From contig PYSS01000004.1 of NCBI GenBank assembly GCA_003049465.1, positions 1 through 64,000 on the forward strand: 64,000 nucleotides of DNA, given 5' to 3'. The number at the start of each line of letters is the position of its first letter. Positions within the stretch are counted from its first letter, which is position 1. Source of the stretch: Magnaporthiopsis rhizophila. Taxonomy: Eukaryota; Ascomycota; Sordariomycetes; Magnaporthales; Magnaporthaceae. The position numbers were made by a program, and so were the translations under genes. A model generated the notes under the pieces. It saw only the letters and a list, made by a program, of their open reading frames with translations. It did no database searches and was not told where the DNA came from. Below, piece by piece: positions 63,479 through 64,000 of this stretch.

Positions 63479-64000
63479 GGTGGATGAGAAGGGCGTGCGT
63501 GGTGTGAATATAGACCTAGTATATGAAAAGGGAATACGAATGAAAGAAAAAATAAGAAAAAAAGGTTAAAACATCATGGATGGCCCAGTGAAGGAGGAGC
63601 AGTAACAGCACAGCATCGCATTGACTTGTTGTGGTTGGAGAAATGCCTTGCTCTTTTCAGGTGCTGTTTTGATTGGGTGCTCTCTTTGTCTATAAGGGTT
63701 ACATGCTCTTTATTCGTTCCGGTAACGATCCCTCTTAGCCAATACCACGGTATAGTATTCAGAGGTAGGTATTGTATACACACGAAACCTGCGTCGACAT
63801 GTGTTCGGAATCGGTCACTAGCATCACATTTGCGGGATAACTAATTCCATTAGAGATCTTTACAAATGCATCAGAGGTGCAGGGACCAAATGTCGTCATT
63901 ATTACTGGCACTCTTGGCTGTCGACTCGAGCACACCCTGCTTGCATACAGAATTCATGCCAAGACCCTCAACCTAATTCATCCCCCTTCGGAAGCAGTCA
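63479..64000. other. 3' region of the Gly-rich gene and window end
   Basis: The gene is followed by A-rich DNA (63535-63570). A GGTAGGTATT motif lies at 63764-63773. I see no gene in the remaining 500 bases. Confidence 0.5.

Noticed and set aside
1..64000. Transposons, CRISPR arrays, prokaryotic operons or ribosome binding sites
   Set aside because: No terminal repeats with transposase or reverse-transcriptase frames were found, no spaced direct repeats, and the gene structure is plainly eukaryotic. Old decayed elements in gene-free parts cannot be excluded by eye.

Overview
This is nuclear DNA of a filamentous ascomycete (Pezizomycotina, most likely a Sordariomycete). Most of the genes are split by short GT-AG introns of mainly 50-150 bases with CTAAC/CTGAC-like branch points. 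Coding sequence is rich in G or C at third codon positions. The gene set (Zn2Cys6 factor, Cch1 calcium channel, HMG-box factor, B-type cyclin, Gly-rich GPI-type wall protein) is fungal. Genes are well separated, with long gene-free stretches holding homopolymer runs and a recurring CCTACCTAGG-type motif. I see no rRNA or tRNA gene, CRISPR array or convincing transposon. The species cannot be named from this window.

I support 15 protein genes. All exon joins were worked out by hand, and every joined reading frame is divisible by three. Left part: gene-free 1-6013; an 8-exon Zn2Cys6 transcription factor (6014-9307, minus); then a divergent pair, the THO/TREX subunit Tex1 (11182-12628, minus) and the Rab-GEF subunit Ric1 (13396-16956, plus). 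These are followed by a casein kinase 2 regulatory subunit (17776-19066, plus) and a Dpp1-type lipid phosphatase (20267-21756, minus).

Centre: mitochondrial ribosomal protein uL2 (24617-25983, minus) is divergent from a NimE/Cdc13-type mitotic cyclin (27903-29545, plus). Next come an unrecognised Pro/Ser-rich protein (30787-31940, minus), an assembly gap inside an oligo-T tract (32047-32166), a 99-residue Ser-rich protein (33940-34239, minus) and the large voltage-gated calcium channel Cch1 (37621-44516, minus).

Right part: a DDT/WHIM/PHD chromatin protein (46148-48862, plus), an HMG-box factor (52320-54303, plus), the ER membrane complex subunit Emc5 (55563-56109, plus), the meiotic MutS homologue Msh5 (56915-60119, plus) and a secreted Gly-rich, sequon-repeat protein with a GPI-type tail (62817-63478, plus).

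The genes do not form a pathway cluster. They are core cell-biology genes: mRNA export, Golgi traffic, kinase signalling, lipid phosphate turnover, mitochondrial translation, cell cycle, calcium entry, chromatin, ER membrane insertion and meiotic crossing-over. The most useful oddities are a GC-AG intron that splits the zinc cluster of the transcription factor, an asymmetric N/E/E/E pore in Cch1, a 9-base first exon plus two destruction boxes in the cyclin, two lineage-type small or unrecognised genes, and the intergenic CCTACCTAGG motif. I did not find a gene system that I can argue is wholly undescribed.
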